A DNA stretch of 64,000 bases, taken from Alkalihalobacillus sp. LMS39 (GTDB taxonomy: Bacteria; Bacillota; Bacilli; Bacillales; Bacillaceae_F). A program made the translations under genes and the position numbers. A model generated the notes under the pieces. It was not told the origin of the DNA, made no database searches, and saw nothing but the letters and a program-made list of their open reading frames with translations. Below, piece after piece: positions 28,145-37,448 of the stretch. How positions within the stretch are numbered: the stretch's first letter is position 1; every line of letters starts with the position of its first letter. The DNA lies in NCBI RefSeq assembly GCF_022812285.1, contig NZ_CP093300.1:4402001-4466000 (forward strand), written 5' to 3'.

Positions 28145-29431
28145 TTAGTTTAAATAGTTGGCTGGATTAACCGCACTTCCCGCACCACTATATCCACCTG
28201 GATGAACTTCAAAATGTAAATGAGGTCCTGTTGCTGTTCCTGTTGCACCCATTGTTCCAATTTGTTGGCCACGGCTAACAGAATTACCAGCAGACACTTG
28301 GATACTATTTAAATGAGCATATAACGTCGTAACTGATTTCCCATCTACAACGTGAGAGATCATGACAGTATTCCCAAAGCTTCTACGATATTCAGCTACA
28401 ATGACCGTACCTGCTTCTGCTGCTACAATCGGCGTACCTGTACTATTCGCAATATCCATTCCCGCATGCAAACGTTGGCCACCATACACTGGATGAGTTC
28501 TCATACCAAATGGCGAAGATACTCGTCCACTTGCAGGACGTTGAAATGTTCCACTCGTTGCTGCTGGCGTTTCTCCAGTAGAAGGAGAACCACCACCACT
28601 GCGACTTGGCAAATCTTTTTGTTGACGTTGGCGTTCTAGTTCGGCTTGGCGCTCACGCTCTTGCCAAGCAGCTAACTCTTTTTTCGCCGCTTGTTCTTGT
28701 AAACGAAGAATTTCATCCATGCCTTCAAGTTCACCAAGATCAGCATGTAAATCTTCTCCAAGAACAATCAATTGATTCATTTTCTTATCTTTTTCTTTTT
28801 TCTGTGCTTCTAGCTTCTCCATTAACTCTTCAAGTTGGATAAGCTTTTCTTCTAGTTTAGCAAGTTGTTCTTCTACTAATGCTTTTGTTTCTTCTAATTG
28901 TAACTGGTCAGCAATATGAGCATCTAGAATGTTACGGTCTTGTTGAGCAATCATGGATAATGCACTAACGCGATCTAAGAAGTCTCCGAAACTTTTTGAG
29001 CCTAAAATTACTTCGAGATAACTAATAGACCCTCCATTTTGGTACATCGAACGAGCACGCTCTTTTAATAGCTCGTCCCGCTCTGCAATCCGCTCTTCTA
29101 GTATTTTAATTTCTTCTTCTAATTGTTTAATATGTTCTGAAACTTCTTCAATTTCTTCATTTTTTTCTTCAATTTTTTCGTTTGTATCCGCTACTTCATG
29201 ATCGAGTTTTTCAATTTCTGCTCGTACTTGTTGTTGTTCTTCTTCCACTTTTGCTAGTTCGGCTTCTTTCTTGGCAGCTTCTTTTTTCGTTTCTTCTCGT
29301 TCACTTTGAATATCTTGAATTTGCTTTTGAATTTCACTATTGGCAAATGCGATTTGATATCCTGATGTCGGTAAAATCGTTCCAACTGCTACAGCTCCAG
29401 CTACAACAACAAGTGACAGTTTGCGCCTCAT
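28145..29431 (-). CDS. Coiled-coil M23 peptidoglycan endopeptidase downstream of ftsEX
   Basis: This is a secreted cell-wall hydrolase of 428 residues. It has a signal peptide (about residues 1-30), a very long charged coiled coil (about 33-270), a Ser/Gly/Thr linker and a C-terminal M23 LytM domain. Zinc ligands are visible in RLHAGMDIA (HxxxD) and TGPHLHFEVH (HxH), with another His in YAHLNS. The architecture matches EnvC/CwlO-type proteins controlled by FtsEX. The gene directly follows ftsX by 18 bases, so FtsEX is the likely activator. The hydrolase domain looks active. Confidence 0.88.
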   Translation of the reverse strand: MRRKLSLVVVAGAVAVGTILPTSGYQIAFANSEIQKQIQDIQSEREETKKEAAKKEAELAKVEEEQQQVRAEIEKLDHEVADTNEKIEEKNEEIEEVSEHIKQLEEEIKILEERIAERDELLKERARSMYQNGGSISYLEVILGSKSFGDFLDRVSALSMIAQQDRNILDAHIADQLQLEETKALVEEQLAKLEEKLIQLEELMEKLEAQKKEKDKKMNQLIVLGEDLHADLGELEGMDEILRLQEQAAKKELAAWQERERQAELERQRQQKDLPSRSGGGSPSTGETPAATSGTFQRPASGRVSSPFGMRTHPVYGGQRLHAGMDIANSTGTPIVAAEAGTVIVAEYRRSFGNTVMISHVVDGKSVTTLYAHLNSIQVSAGNSVSRGQQIGTMGATGTATGPHLHFEVHPGGYSGAGSAVNPANYLN

Positions 29432-29449
29432 TTAAAAATCCTCCTCTTG

Positions 29450-30343
29450 TTACACCCTTAAAAATTTTCTTACACTCATCAAACTTCCCCAAACACCTAT
29501 AAATGCACCAATGACTAGTAATAGTATCCCGACTTGATAAACATATGGAAAAACTGGTACTAGTTCAAAAAACATAAATTCTATTCTTTCACTAAAGTTT
29601 TCAAAAAGATAAGAATACCCTATTACTATTACAACAATCGGAATCATTGCTCCAATTGTTCCTAGCAATAATCCTTCTATAAAAAACGGCCATCTTATAA
29701 AACCGTTTGTTGCCCCAACTAGTTTCATAATTTGAATTTCTCGTTTTCTAGCAACAATCGTTAGCTTTATCGTGTTCGCAATTAAAAACATCGCAGTAAA
29801 CATCATTGCTATCACAAGAATTAAACCAATATTTCGAACTAAATCTGTTACTGCAAATAAACGGTCGACAACGTCTTTTCCGTAATTAATCGATTCAACA
29901 TGAGGTAATTCAGTAATTTGGTTCGCAACATTTTCCGTTAACTGAGGTGTTGTTGCACGTACGACAAAAGCGTCATTAAAAGGATTTTCGCCTCGTAGCC
30001 CTTCAAATACTTCTCCCATGTCATCCATACTTTCAATAAACAGTTCGAGACCTTCTTCTCGAGGTACATACTCAACACTTTCAACATGTTCGACTTGCTC
30101 TAGTAAGCTTTGTAACTCTTCTTGCTGTTCTTCACTTGCCGTTAAATCAACATGAACCCGGATTTCTACATCGTCTTCTACTAGAGAAGCGATGTGATTC
30201 ATGTTTAAAATTAATAAGAGAAAAACCCCTACAATTAGCAGCAAAATTGATACTGCACTTATGGAAGCAAACGTCATCCATCCATTTCGGATTAAATTCT
30301 TTGCTCCTTCTTTCCCATGCCGCTTGAGGGTTCTAAATTTCAT
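29450..30343 (-). CDS. ftsX: Cell-division ABC transporter permease FtsX
   Basis: FtsX is the membrane half of the FtsEX complex, which transmits ATPase action to peptidoglycan hydrolases outside the cell. The 297-residue protein has a basic cytoplasmic start (MKFRTLKRHGKEGAKNLIRN) and a first helix (ASISAVSILLLIVGVFLL). A large extracellular domain of about 130 residues follows, then three more helices in the FtsX fold (MMFTAMFLIANTIKLTIVAR region). Its start overlaps the ftsE end by 11 bases. Gene order ftsE-ftsX is canonical. Confidence 0.95.
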   Translation of the reverse strand: MKFRTLKRHGKEGAKNLIRNGWMTFASISAVSILLLIVGVFLLLILNMNHIASLVEDDVEIRVHVDLTASEEQQEELQSLLEQVEHVESVEYVPREEGLELFIESMDDMGEVFEGLRGENPFNDAFVVRATTPQLTENVANQITELPHVESINYGKDVVDRLFAVTDLVRNIGLILVIAMMFTAMFLIANTIKLTIVARKREIQIMKLVGATNGFIRWPFFIEGLLLGTIGAMIPIVVIVIGYSYLFENFSERIEFMFFELVPVFPYVYQVGILLLVIGAFIGVWGSLMSVRKFLRV

Positions 30344-31019
30344 AACCGTAGTTCCCCCTTACTTCATCACGAACAACTCGACCATCTTCAATCGCAATTA
30401 CTCGTCTACGAATGGTGTTTACAATTTCTTTGTTGTGTGTCGCCATTAATACCGTTGTTCCCCGATCATTAATATCTTCTAAGGTGTCCATAATTTCCCA
30501 AGATGTATCCGGGTCAAGGTTTCCTGTAGGCTCGTCCGCAATTAGCACAGCTGGATTGTTTACGATTGCTCGAGCAATAGCTACACGCTGTTGCTCTCCT
30601 CCTGATAGTTCACCAGGTAAAAATCGAGCTTTATTTTTTAATTTAACAATATCTAAGACTGACATTACTCTTTTCTTAATAACATCTGGACTTTCTTCTA
30701 TTACTTCTAATGCAAATGCTACATTTTCAAACACGGTTAATTGGTTTAACAATTTAAAGTCCTGGAAGACGACTCCAATTTGTCTTCGTAAATATGGGAT
30801 TTGCTTTTCTTTTAACGTGGTTAAGTCTGTTCCATTTATATGAATTTTCCCTTTAGTGGGTTTTTCTTCACGATACATCATTTTTATAAAAGTCGATTTC
30901 CCTGCTCCACTGGGACCGACTACATAAACAAACTCACCTTTTCCAATCGATATGTCAATTCCATTTATCGCCTTCATACCGTTTGGATATGTTTTCCAAA
31001 CATCTTTCATGTCTATCAC
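30333..31019 (-). CDS. ftsE: Cell-division ATP-binding protein FtsE
   Basis: FtsE is the ATPase partner of FtsX at the membrane. The 228-residue protein has Walker A GPSGAGKSTFIKMMY, the signature LSGGEQQRVAIARA and Walker B VLIADEPTGNLDP. I prefer the GTG at 31019, giving MIDMKDVWKTYPNG as in other Bacillaceae, preceded by AGGAAGTGAT. The frame stays open to an ATG at 31070, but the extra 17 residues (with two cysteines) are not family-like. The 377-base gap upstream has one candidate extended -10 promoter. Confidence 0.95.
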   Translation of the reverse strand: MIDMKDVWKTYPNGMKAINGIDISIGKGEFVYVVGPSGAGKSTFIKMMYREEKPTKGKIHINGTDLTTLKEKQIPYLRRQIGVVFQDFKLLNQLTVFENVAFALEVIEESPDVIKKRVMSVLDIVKLKNKARFLPGELSGGEQQRVAIARAIVNNPAVLIADEPTGNLDPDTSWEIMDTLEDINDRGTTVLMATHNKEIVNTIRRRVIAIEDGRVVRDEVRGNYGYEI

Positions 31020-31196
31020 AGTATCACTTCCTATTTCCAGACATTTGCAAACAACACAATGTTTACTCATTTTATTATCGGGTATATGACCTATATAGTT
31101 AAGATTAATTTAACAATGCGAATGCAAATGTTGAGGATTCTTTTGATGAACCGACAAAAATGGCTAACGAAGTTTGTCGTACCTTGCACTTTTTTT

Positions 31197-31205
31197 ATTA
31201 TAACA
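31197..31205 (-). promoter_or_regulatory. Candidate extended -10 promoter of ftsEX
   Basis: The minus strand has TGTTATAAT about 180 bases upstream of ftsE, a TGn-extended perfect -10 box; no convincing -35 box is seen. The rest of the 31019-31346 gap is AT-rich and shows no gene. Confidence 0.35.
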
Positions 31206-31346
31206 TCATTAAATTTACAATGGCGTTGAATTTTATTACAATTTCATTTCATTTTCTGCAAATGGTGCGTTCTTTTTTCACAATTCATTGCATATACATG
31301 TCGAAAGAGCTATTCCTATCGGGATTCTCCCTTTTTAAATACATCA

Positions 31347-31375
31347 AAAAACCTACAGGAAATTCCCTGTAGGTT
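31347..31375 (-). terminator. Terminator after cccB
   Basis: The stem AACCTACAGG / CCTGTAGGTT with a seven-base loop is followed on the minus strand by TTTTTTG. Confidence 0.85.
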
Positions 31376-31395
31376 TCTTGTTCAGGTAAAAAATA

Positions 31396-31758
31396 CTATT
31401 GGTCAGCAATCCAAGCCGCTAAATTTTCCGCTTCTGGACCAGAGATTAACCCTTTTGGCATTGTACCTTGTCCGTGTTCAATAATATAAAGAATTTCTTC
31501 AGCCGTGTATTTTCCTCCTGTTAATCCCGGAGTGGATCCTTGTCCTTCGAGGTTCCCTCCATGACAATTAATACAGCCAGTAGTACGGTAATCTTCTTCT
31601 GCTTGTGCAGCATCATATGTAAGATCACCTGTTGTTTCGTCAGCTGGCGCTTCTGTTTCTGCTGGTGTTTCTTCAGCTGGAGCTGCATCATTTCCAGCAC
31701 CACAGCCAGCTAACATTAAAAATGAAACTCCAATGACAGCTAGAATTCTTTTTCGCAT
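31396..31758 (-). CDS. cccB: Membrane-anchored cytochrome c-551
   Basis: This is a small lipoprotein cytochrome c carrying electrons near the outer face of the membrane. The 120-residue protein starts MRKRILAVIGVSFLMLAGCG (lipobox LAGC), then has an Ala/Glu/Pro-rich linker. The haem domain has the CINCH binding motif (CXXCH) and a likely axial Met in GTMPKGL. Upstream in-frame codons to 31866 are not plausible; AAAAGGGGA precedes the ATG at 31758. The order cccB then ftsE-ftsX is the same as in B. subtilis. Confidence 0.92.
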   Translation of the reverse strand: MRKRILAVIGVSFLMLAGCGAGNDAAPAEETPAETEAPADETTGDLTYDAAQAEEDYRTTGCINCHGGNLEGQGSTPGLTGGKYTAEEILYIIEHGQGTMPKGLISGPEAENLAAWIADQ

Positions 31759-31810
31759 CGTACTATCCCCTTTTCGCTTGGAATAATTTTCTTTTGCTAT
31801 TATACAATAG

Positions 31811-32686
31811 CTACTGAATTTTGAAACCCTCACCAAGTACCTCTGTGGCATTCGCAACAATGACAAACGCCTTTGGATCAGCTGTTTTCACTACTTGTTT
31901 CAATTTTGTGACTTCCCGTTGGTGAACAACACACATGAGCACAGGGCGTTCTTCATCAGTGTAGCCACCATAGGCTGACAACTTTGTCACACCGCGGTCA
32001 ATGTCAGTTAAAATCGAACGCTTTACAGTGTCTTGTTGATCTGAGATGATGAGAGCTATCTTTGAATAGCCTACCCCCATTTGAACTAAATCAATCGTTT
32101 TTCCGGTAACAAAAAGAGCAATTAATGCATATAGCGCCAATTCAATGGAAAAAACAAACGCAGACGTTAAAACGATCATTCCATCAATAATAAATACACA
32201 AGCGCCTAACGAAATCCCAGTATATTTATGAACAATTTGCGCGGCTAAATCTGTACCACCTGTACTTCCGTTCGCTCGAAATGCTAGCCCCAACCCGATA
32301 CCCACTCCAATTCCACCAAATAAAGCTCCAAGTAACGGGTCTGCTGTTGCTGGTTCAATATGACGTGTTAGAAAAACGACAAATGGAATAAACGCCGTCC
32401 CTACAAGTGTTTTCATTCCATATTTCATACCACCAAGTAATAGCATACCTAAAATAAACAACGGAATATTAAATGCCCACTGTGTAAAGGCCGGTTCAAT
32501 TCCAAACACATCATACACAATCGTACTTATCCCACTAACCCCACCTGAAGCAATCCGATTCGGGAGTAAAAATAAATTAAACGCAATCGCCACAAACGAA
32601 GAACCAATTAAAATATATAAATAATCCATCACAGTTTGTAGCCATGGCTGAACCGGCTTCGCTTTTCTCTTCGATGTCATCATCAT
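31811..32686 (-). CDS. yvjA: YitT-family membrane protein (YvjA type)
   Basis: This 291-residue membrane protein has five or six helices in the first 190 residues (for example YILIGSSFVAIAFNLFLLP) with the DUF161 repeats. A C-terminal cytoplasmic DUF2179 domain follows (LSAYGGYTDEERPVLMCVVH and the end FVIVANATEVLGEGF). The function of the family is not established. Starts among three tandem ATG codons near 32686 are all possible. Its location upstream of cccB matches yvjA in B. subtilis. Confidence 0.82.
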   Translation of the reverse strand: MMMTSKRKAKPVQPWLQTVMDYLYILIGSSFVAIAFNLFLLPNRIASGGVSGISTIVYDVFGIEPAFTQWAFNIPLFILGMLLLGGMKYGMKTLVGTAFIPFVVFLTRHIEPATADPLLGALFGGIGVGIGLGLAFRANGSTGGTDLAAQIVHKYTGISLGACVFIIDGMIVLTSAFVFSIELALYALIALFVTGKTIDLVQMGVGYSKIALIISDQQDTVKRSILTDIDRGVTKLSAYGGYTDEERPVLMCVVHQREVTKLKQVVKTADPKAFVIVANATEVLGEGFKIQ

Positions 32687-32715
32687 TACACACACACTCT
32701 TTTCATTTCATTTTC

Positions 32716-32742
32716 TTTTTGGGGTGTCTGACACCCCAAAAA
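32716..32742. repeat. Dispersed palindrome built on GGTGTCTGACACC
   Basis: GGGGTGTCTGACACCCC flanked by T5 and A5 forms a nearly loopless palindrome. Related copies lie at 34765-34787 (GGGGTGTCTGACACC followed by AAAAAGACA again) and 57979-57996 (GGGTGTCAGACACCCCC). All are intergenic. Confidence 0.7.
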
Positions 32743-32939
32743 GACATTTTCCGTCAATTGTCCACTCCACGCGGACGCTTTTCTACTTTATCATAAATAA
32801 CCTAAAAGTTTCCCTTTTAGGTTACATAAATTTAAATATAATATTACAAATTCACAAAAACCAAATCACACTTTCAGTGTGTGCAATCGGTTGTTTTAGT
32901 AAATAAATTTTTAATAACAAAGTTTCAGGGGAAGCAAGT

Positions 32940-33161
32940 TCATTCATAGATGTTTAATTCATTTAGTAAACGGTCTAGCTCCGTGCTAACTTTTAATGTT
33001 TTTGGGTGTGTGAATCCTAATTCCATCCCACAAATAATCATTTCTTTTCTTTTTTCTTCTATTATAATAAGAAGGTTTTCTTCCTCTTTAAAGTCATCCA
33101 TGATGTACTTACCATTATACTCAACACTTTTAATAATTAGGTCTACATAACTAACTGACAT
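32940..33161 (-). CDS. Spo0E-like aspartyl-phosphate phosphatase
   Basis: This is a 73-residue helical-hairpin protein. It has the family pattern IEEKRKEMIICGMELGFTHP followed by TLKVSTELDRLLNEL, corresponding to the SQELD motif of Spo0E phosphatases (STELD here). Such proteins remove phosphate from Spo0A-P and delay sporulation. The Ser-to-Thr type variation within the motif is conservative. The ATG at 33161 follows GGTGGAG. It is divergent from an XRE-TPR regulator, with a long inverted repeat between them that may control both. Confidence 0.82.
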   Translation of the reverse strand: MSVSYVDLIIKSVEYNGKYIMDDFKEEENLLIIIEEKRKEMIICGMELGFTHPKTLKVSTELDRLLNELNIYE

Positions 33162-33295
33162 ATCTCCACCCCTATTTTGCAATAATGGAACAAGGTGAAT
33201 TCTTTTAAAAATGCTCCTGATCCAAAACTTTATATCTATTACTTTTATAGCTAATTTTCCATATTTATTTAATTATAGGTAAATTATATCAATGA

Positions 33296-33347
33296 AAATG
33301 AAAATTTCAACTAATATCTAAAAATGTTCACAATGAAATTTTCATTT
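33296..33347. promoter_or_regulatory. 14-bp perfect inverted repeat, probable operator
   Basis: AAATGAAAATTTCA (33296-33309) and TGAAATTTTCATTT (33334-33347) are exact complements with centres 38 bases apart. The right arm touches the -35 box of the regulator promoter. It is a good candidate for binding by the adjacent XRE regulator. Confidence 0.6.
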
Positions 33348-33348
33348 A

Positions 33349-33377
33349 TTGCTTATTATGTACTATCTGCTTATATT
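33349..33377 (+). promoter_or_regulatory. Predicted SigA promoter of the XRE-TPR regulator
   Basis: TTGCTT (33349-33354), 17 bases, TATATT (33372-33377), about 48 bases upstream of the ATG at 33425. Confidence 0.6.
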
Positions 33378-33424
33378 ATAGTATTATATACCCATACATA
33401 ATGTTTTCATATAGGGAGAATGAC

Positions 33425-34765
33425 ATGGATAAACAAGTGGGTATCGGCAGAAAAATTCGAAGATTAAGAAAACAAAAAAGACTTACCTTAGGTGAATTAG
33501 CTGAAGGAATTTGTTCCATCGGTAAAATGAGTAATATTGAAAATGAACTATCCACTGTAAGTGATGAGGATTTAAATAAAATTTGTGAGAAACTAAGCTT
33601 ACCTTTTGGATATTTTCATGATCCGAATATTAGTGAAAAAGTCGCAGAACTTGATTATTTACAATGTAGATTATTAAATTTGTTACAGCTAAATCAAAAT
33701 AATGATTGTAAAGAAGAGTTACAAACTTTCTTACTAAAAATCGAGGAGTATGGAGTGAAAAGTAAGCTTATTGAGTATGATTATCTATGTGGGCTATTTC
33801 ATATAAAGCAGAAAAAATGGGGACAAGCAAAAGAAAAATTCATCACAATAACTCAAAAATACGAATTAAATGAGATGACTGTACAAACAAAACTTAAATC
33901 ATGTAATGCTCTTGCTTTTATTTACTTTAAAGAAAAGGATATGGCTCAGTGCGTAAAAATTTTAGAAAAAGGAATATCCATATCGGAGAGCTTCAAAAAC
34001 TCCGTTACAAGTGAACGTGAAATACTCTCTTATAACTTGGCTATCGTTTATTTATACATTGGGATTAATCATCGCTCACTACAATCTTTACATAAAATTA
34101 AATCAAGCTACATTTCAGACCAAGAAAAAACATATTTAAAATTGCTTGCTCGTTTTATGGGAGCCGATGAAAATAACTCCATCCAACGTGAATTACTTCA
34201 ATTACAAACTGTCACCTCAAACAATAGTCCCCAAGCTTTACTAAAAACATGGGCTCTGATGATATACAGTGTAATGAAAGTAACTCCCACGCCTCAATTT
34301 GAAGAATTGATTACAGACAGCTTCAAAAGGGATATAGCATTTTTGAGTGAAATGCATGACCATGCAAAAGAAGTATTAGCCTTATTTCATTTTGCATTAT
34401 ATATCTCCATTGATTCGAAACAAGATGCACCGTTACAAGAGCTCTTGTTACAGCAATCTATGGATATGCTAAGGTATGTAAAAGATGATAACATCATTCA
34501 AGCTCGTAACTTATATTTAAAAAGTTTAGTTGAATTACGTCAACATAATAATAAAACGAAGGCACTATCTTTATTGTATGATGCATTACAACTCGTTCAA
34601 CATACCGATGAAGTCTTAGTTGCTGAAATTATATATGAAATCACAAAATTAAATGGAACTAACAGCCTAGAAGCAACTGCCCTTGCTAAGTACCATCAAC
34701 ACCTCAAACCACAATTGAAGTTTTTGCACTTTTATGACTTACTTCTGCCACCGTTGAAGTATTAG
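33425..34765 (+). CDS. XRE helix-turn-helix regulator with TPR-like C-terminus (RRNPP type)
   Basis: This 446-residue cytoplasmic protein starts MDKQVGIGRKIRRLRKQKR. Residues about 8-65 form an XRE HTH (LTLGELAEGICSIGKMSNIE). The remaining 380 residues are helical with TPR-like units (YDYLCGLFHIKQKKWGQAKE, ALAFIYFKEKDMAQCVKILE). This is the layout of PlcR/NprR-type regulators, which bind exported signalling peptides. No peptide gene follows: the stop is followed by a palindrome and a terminator. So a peptide ligand is only inferred. AGGGAG precedes the ATG. It lies next to a Spo0E-like gene, suggesting control of sporulation timing. Confidence 0.8.
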   Translation: MDKQVGIGRKIRRLRKQKRLTLGELAEGICSIGKMSNIENELSTVSDEDLNKICEKLSLPFGYFHDPNISEKVAELDYLQCRLLNLLQLNQNNDCKEELQTFLLKIEEYGVKSKLIEYDYLCGLFHIKQKKWGQAKEKFITITQKYELNEMTVQTKLKSCNALAFIYFKEKDMAQCVKILEKGISISESFKNSVTSEREILSYNLAIVYLYIGINHRSLQSLHKIKSSYISDQEKTYLKLLARFMGADENNSIQRELLQLQTVTSNNSPQALLKTWALMIYSVMKVTPTPQFEELITDSFKRDIAFLSEMHDHAKEVLALFHFALYISIDSKQDAPLQELLLQQSMDMLRYVKDDNIIQARNLYLKSLVELRQHNNKTKALSLLYDALQLVQHTDEVLVAEIIYEITKLNGTNSLEATALAKYHQHLKPQLKFLHFYDLLLPPLKY

Positions 34766-34820
34766 GGGTGTCTGACACCACAAAAAGACACTGTCCACCC
34801 CAAACGGACAAACCAACAAT

Positions 34821-34850
34821 AAAAAAAGCCCCCTCGAGGGCTTTTTTATT
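34821..34850. terminator. Bidirectional terminator
   Basis: AAAAAAGCCC / GGGCTTTTTT with a short CCTCGA loop. It serves the XRE regulator (plus) and the TPR membrane protein gene (minus), whose stop overlaps it. Confidence 0.9.
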
Positions 34851-37071
34851 ATTCGATTATTTGGCGGAGGAATGCTTTATTGTGTTTAGATGTAATCGTC
34901 GGTAATAATTCTTCTGCTTGCTCCCATCCTTGACCAAAGTAAACTTCAATGAAATGTTTCATGTCAGCATCATAAGTAATCGATTCAAGAAGAGATTCCC
35001 AGTCTTTATGCTCACCATAGTTTTCTTTATATGTTTTCGCTATTTCCATAACATTTTGTTTATCTATACCATTATACAGTTCAAAAGCTAGAACATCACC
35101 AACATAATAATGGCTCAAAGTATCTTTATCTAGATAATGAAACCATTTTCTCGCCTCGTCCATATCTCCCAAGCAGAATAATATTTTTGCATATCGGTTC
35201 GCTTCATACATATCGACACTTTGATTTTTCTTCGTTAGGAGTTCCTCATATAAATGAAACCATTCTTTATAACCGTCCAAGTCTTCTTGTCTTCGTAAAT
35301 AATCAAGAACATTCATGTATGTGTGAGGTTCTTTTGTCGTAAGCGCCAACTCTTTTAATGCTGCCCCATACATTTCACTCCCCACATTTCCGTCAACAAC
35401 ATGCGGTGTGAGCATTGTTTGCATTGCCAACGCGTACACATTATTATTGTCAGCTGCATAATCAGCCTTATACAGCTCATAAGCTCCTTTTAATTTCCCT
35501 TTCAAAAACAGTTCATCTGCTTTTGTTTTTTCTAGTTCAAATGAAAACGTCGGTAAATTCCCTATCGTTTCTTTTGATAACCGATAACCATGACTACTCG
35601 AAAGATGGCTACCGTCATCTTGGTATGCTGACACTGACCAAGAAAACTCGACATCCCCACTAATGAGTTTCTTATAATAATCCAAATCGGGGTAATAGGT
35701 ATCATCCTCTACCGTTATCGAGGTAATAAGCCTTTCCTTCCATTCTTCTTTTCCGATAACTACATTATTTGTTTTCACATCATCATAAAAAAAATTCATT
35801 ACTACCCCATCATGTTTTACACCTAAATAAATATGATAATAGTCCGCGCCACCAACTTGCTCCCATTGAAAATTCATTTCCTCTTTATCAATAGCCTCAC
35901 CGTTAACGGGGTGAAATAAATCAATTATTTTTGTGAATTCAATAGTGACGTCGGCTTCTTGGTCTGGATTAACAAAAACGACTTGTCTTTGGTCATATGA
36001 CAAATTGTAGCCATCAATATGGTATAATTCTAATCCTAAACCGATTTGATACGAACCAGTATTGATGTTTTCAAACACAAACTCTCCTTTGTCATCAGTA
36101 ATCGCATGGTTATCTGTTTCCGGCACTGGTATATGTTTTGTTTGACTTGATGCATCATGCAAATACACATACACGCCTTGCATTGGTGTCCCATCTTCTC
36201 TTTTGATAAGTCCTGTAAGAACTCCTTTTTCATTACCATTTCCTACAGAGGCTTGAGATATAATACTTTTCCATTCCATCACAGTATGATCAATCCACTC
36301 AACAAATTCCATTTCATTTTCACCAAAATACTCTATCCGTTGTTCTCTTTCATCTTTTACCCAGTGATCAATAAGGTCATACGCCTCATCTAGCTCCCCT
36401 TCCTTTGCTAATATTCGAAGCATATAAGTCATCCATTGCCAAGAAGGGTTATATTTAAAGTCTTTTTCCTTCACCCTCCGTTTTTCATATTCATGAATAG
36501 CTACCAATTCTTCCTTCGCTTTATGAAAATCACCTTGTTTTAAATATAATTCCGGTAGTTTTAAAGTCCATGGCTCACTATAAACATCATACCCATTTGG
36601 ATATAGCTCTTCATTTTTTTGTTTAACAAATGCAATAGCCTCATCAATTCCTTTTTCTTCACTTATTATTGATGCATATTGATCTAAAGCCTCAATATAT
36701 CTCCAATTATTATTTGGAGAACTATGTGTAAAATAATAAATCATTATATTTTCACGCTGTTTGCTATCAAATTCAATCCAAGGGCTATCAATTCTCGATG
36801 TTAAATTTGGGCCTATATAAACGGCATGTTCTGAACGAGACATCGACGACAACACAAAATCCTCAATTAACCTTATCTTTCGTGAAGTTGTATTCGCACT
36901 ATCGATCAACTCTATAATTGCTTGACCAGCATTCGGGTCGCCATTGGCTATCATTCGTTCAACTTTATATTCCTTTAATGCTGGAACAACTAAGACTACA
37001 ACCATTATACTTATGATAAAAAAACTAATGATGCCATATAAAAGATGTTTCCGTTTCATTCGGACTTTCAT
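34849..37071 (-). CDS. Membrane-anchored TPR protein with carboxypeptidase-regulatory-like domain
   Basis: This 740-residue protein has one N-terminal membrane helix (about residues 11-33, YGIISFFIISIMVVVLVVP) and a large, presumably extracellular, part. Helical repeats occupy about 50-270. A beta-sandwich of the carboxypeptidase regulatory-like type follows (TGLIKREDGTPMQGVYVYLH to GEFVFENINTGSYQIGL). Then come a fibronectin-like region (FQWEQVGGADYYHIYLG) and C-terminal TPR-like helices. I do not recognise a named protein. It is third in an apparent operon after an ECF sigma factor and a probable anti-sigma protein, so it may be an envelope sensor or a target of that sigma factor. Confidence 0.75.
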   Translation of the reverse strand: MKVRMKRKHLLYGIISFFIISIMVVVLVVPALKEYKVERMIANGDPNAGQAIIELIDSANTTSRKIRLIEDFVLSSMSRSEHAVYIGPNLTSRIDSPWIEFDSKQRENIMIYYFTHSSPNNNWRYIEALDQYASIISEEKGIDEAIAFVKQKNEELYPNGYDVYSEPWTLKLPELYLKQGDFHKAKEELVAIHEYEKRRVKEKDFKYNPSWQWMTYMLRILAKEGELDEAYDLIDHWVKDEREQRIEYFGENEMEFVEWIDHTVMEWKSIISQASVGNGNEKGVLTGLIKREDGTPMQGVYVYLHDASSQTKHIPVPETDNHAITDDKGEFVFENINTGSYQIGLGLELYHIDGYNLSYDQRQVVFVNPDQEADVTIEFTKIIDLFHPVNGEAIDKEEMNFQWEQVGGADYYHIYLGVKHDGVVMNFFYDDVKTNNVVIGKEEWKERLITSITVEDDTYYPDLDYYKKLISGDVEFSWSVSAYQDDGSHLSSSHGYRLSKETIGNLPTFSFELEKTKADELFLKGKLKGAYELYKADYAADNNNVYALAMQTMLTPHVVDGNVGSEMYGAALKELALTTKEPHTYMNVLDYLRRQEDLDGYKEWFHLYEELLTKKNQSVDMYEANRYAKILFCLGDMDEARKWFHYLDKDTLSHYYVGDVLAFELYNGIDKQNVMEIAKTYKENYGEHKDWESLLESITYDADMKHFIEVYFGQGWEQAEELLPTITSKHNKAFLRQIIE

Positions 37072-37127
37072 TCCTTTTCCCCCTCACCCAGAACATACAT
37101 TCATGTACCTTTTGTCCCAGGAAATAT

Positions 37128-37448
37128 TTATTCAGAATTATTTGATTTCTTTTGTTTTTCCTTTAACATTTCACTCCAGTATGTACTTTCATACTGTTCG
37201 ACTAACTGGCCTTTTTCCTCATATGTGAATAGATTAGCAAGTGGAAACACGAGTAACACACATGCCATAGATACAGCAACTGTTAATGGGACAAGGGGAA
37301 TCGTGATTTCTTTTTCTAGCCAATTCTTGTATTTATCAATTTTTGTTTTTGGGTGGGTTGATTGAATGACTTGTTCGGCTTTTGAAAACTCAAATCGTTT
37401 TAGTTCATCGTCTAACCTTTTTTTTACGTCTTTTTGCTCATTGTTCAT
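37128..37448 (-). CDS. Probable anti-sigma factor (single membrane span)
   Basis: This 106-residue protein has a charged cytoplasmic N-terminal half (about 1-45, MNNEQKDVKKRLDDELKRFE), one membrane helix (about 50-70, PLVPLTVAVSMACVLLVFPL) and a short charged outer tail. It overlaps the end of the ECF sigma gene by 11 bases, the usual arrangement for sigma/anti-sigma pairs. It lacks a recognisable zinc HXXXCXXC motif. Function is inferred from topology and position, not from sequence family. Confidence 0.65.
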   Translation of the reverse strand: MNNEQKDVKKRLDDELKRFEFSKAEQVIQSTHPKTKIDKYKNWLEKEITIPLVPLTVAVSMACVLLVFPLANLFTYEEKGQLVEQYESTYWSEMLKEKQKKSNNSE

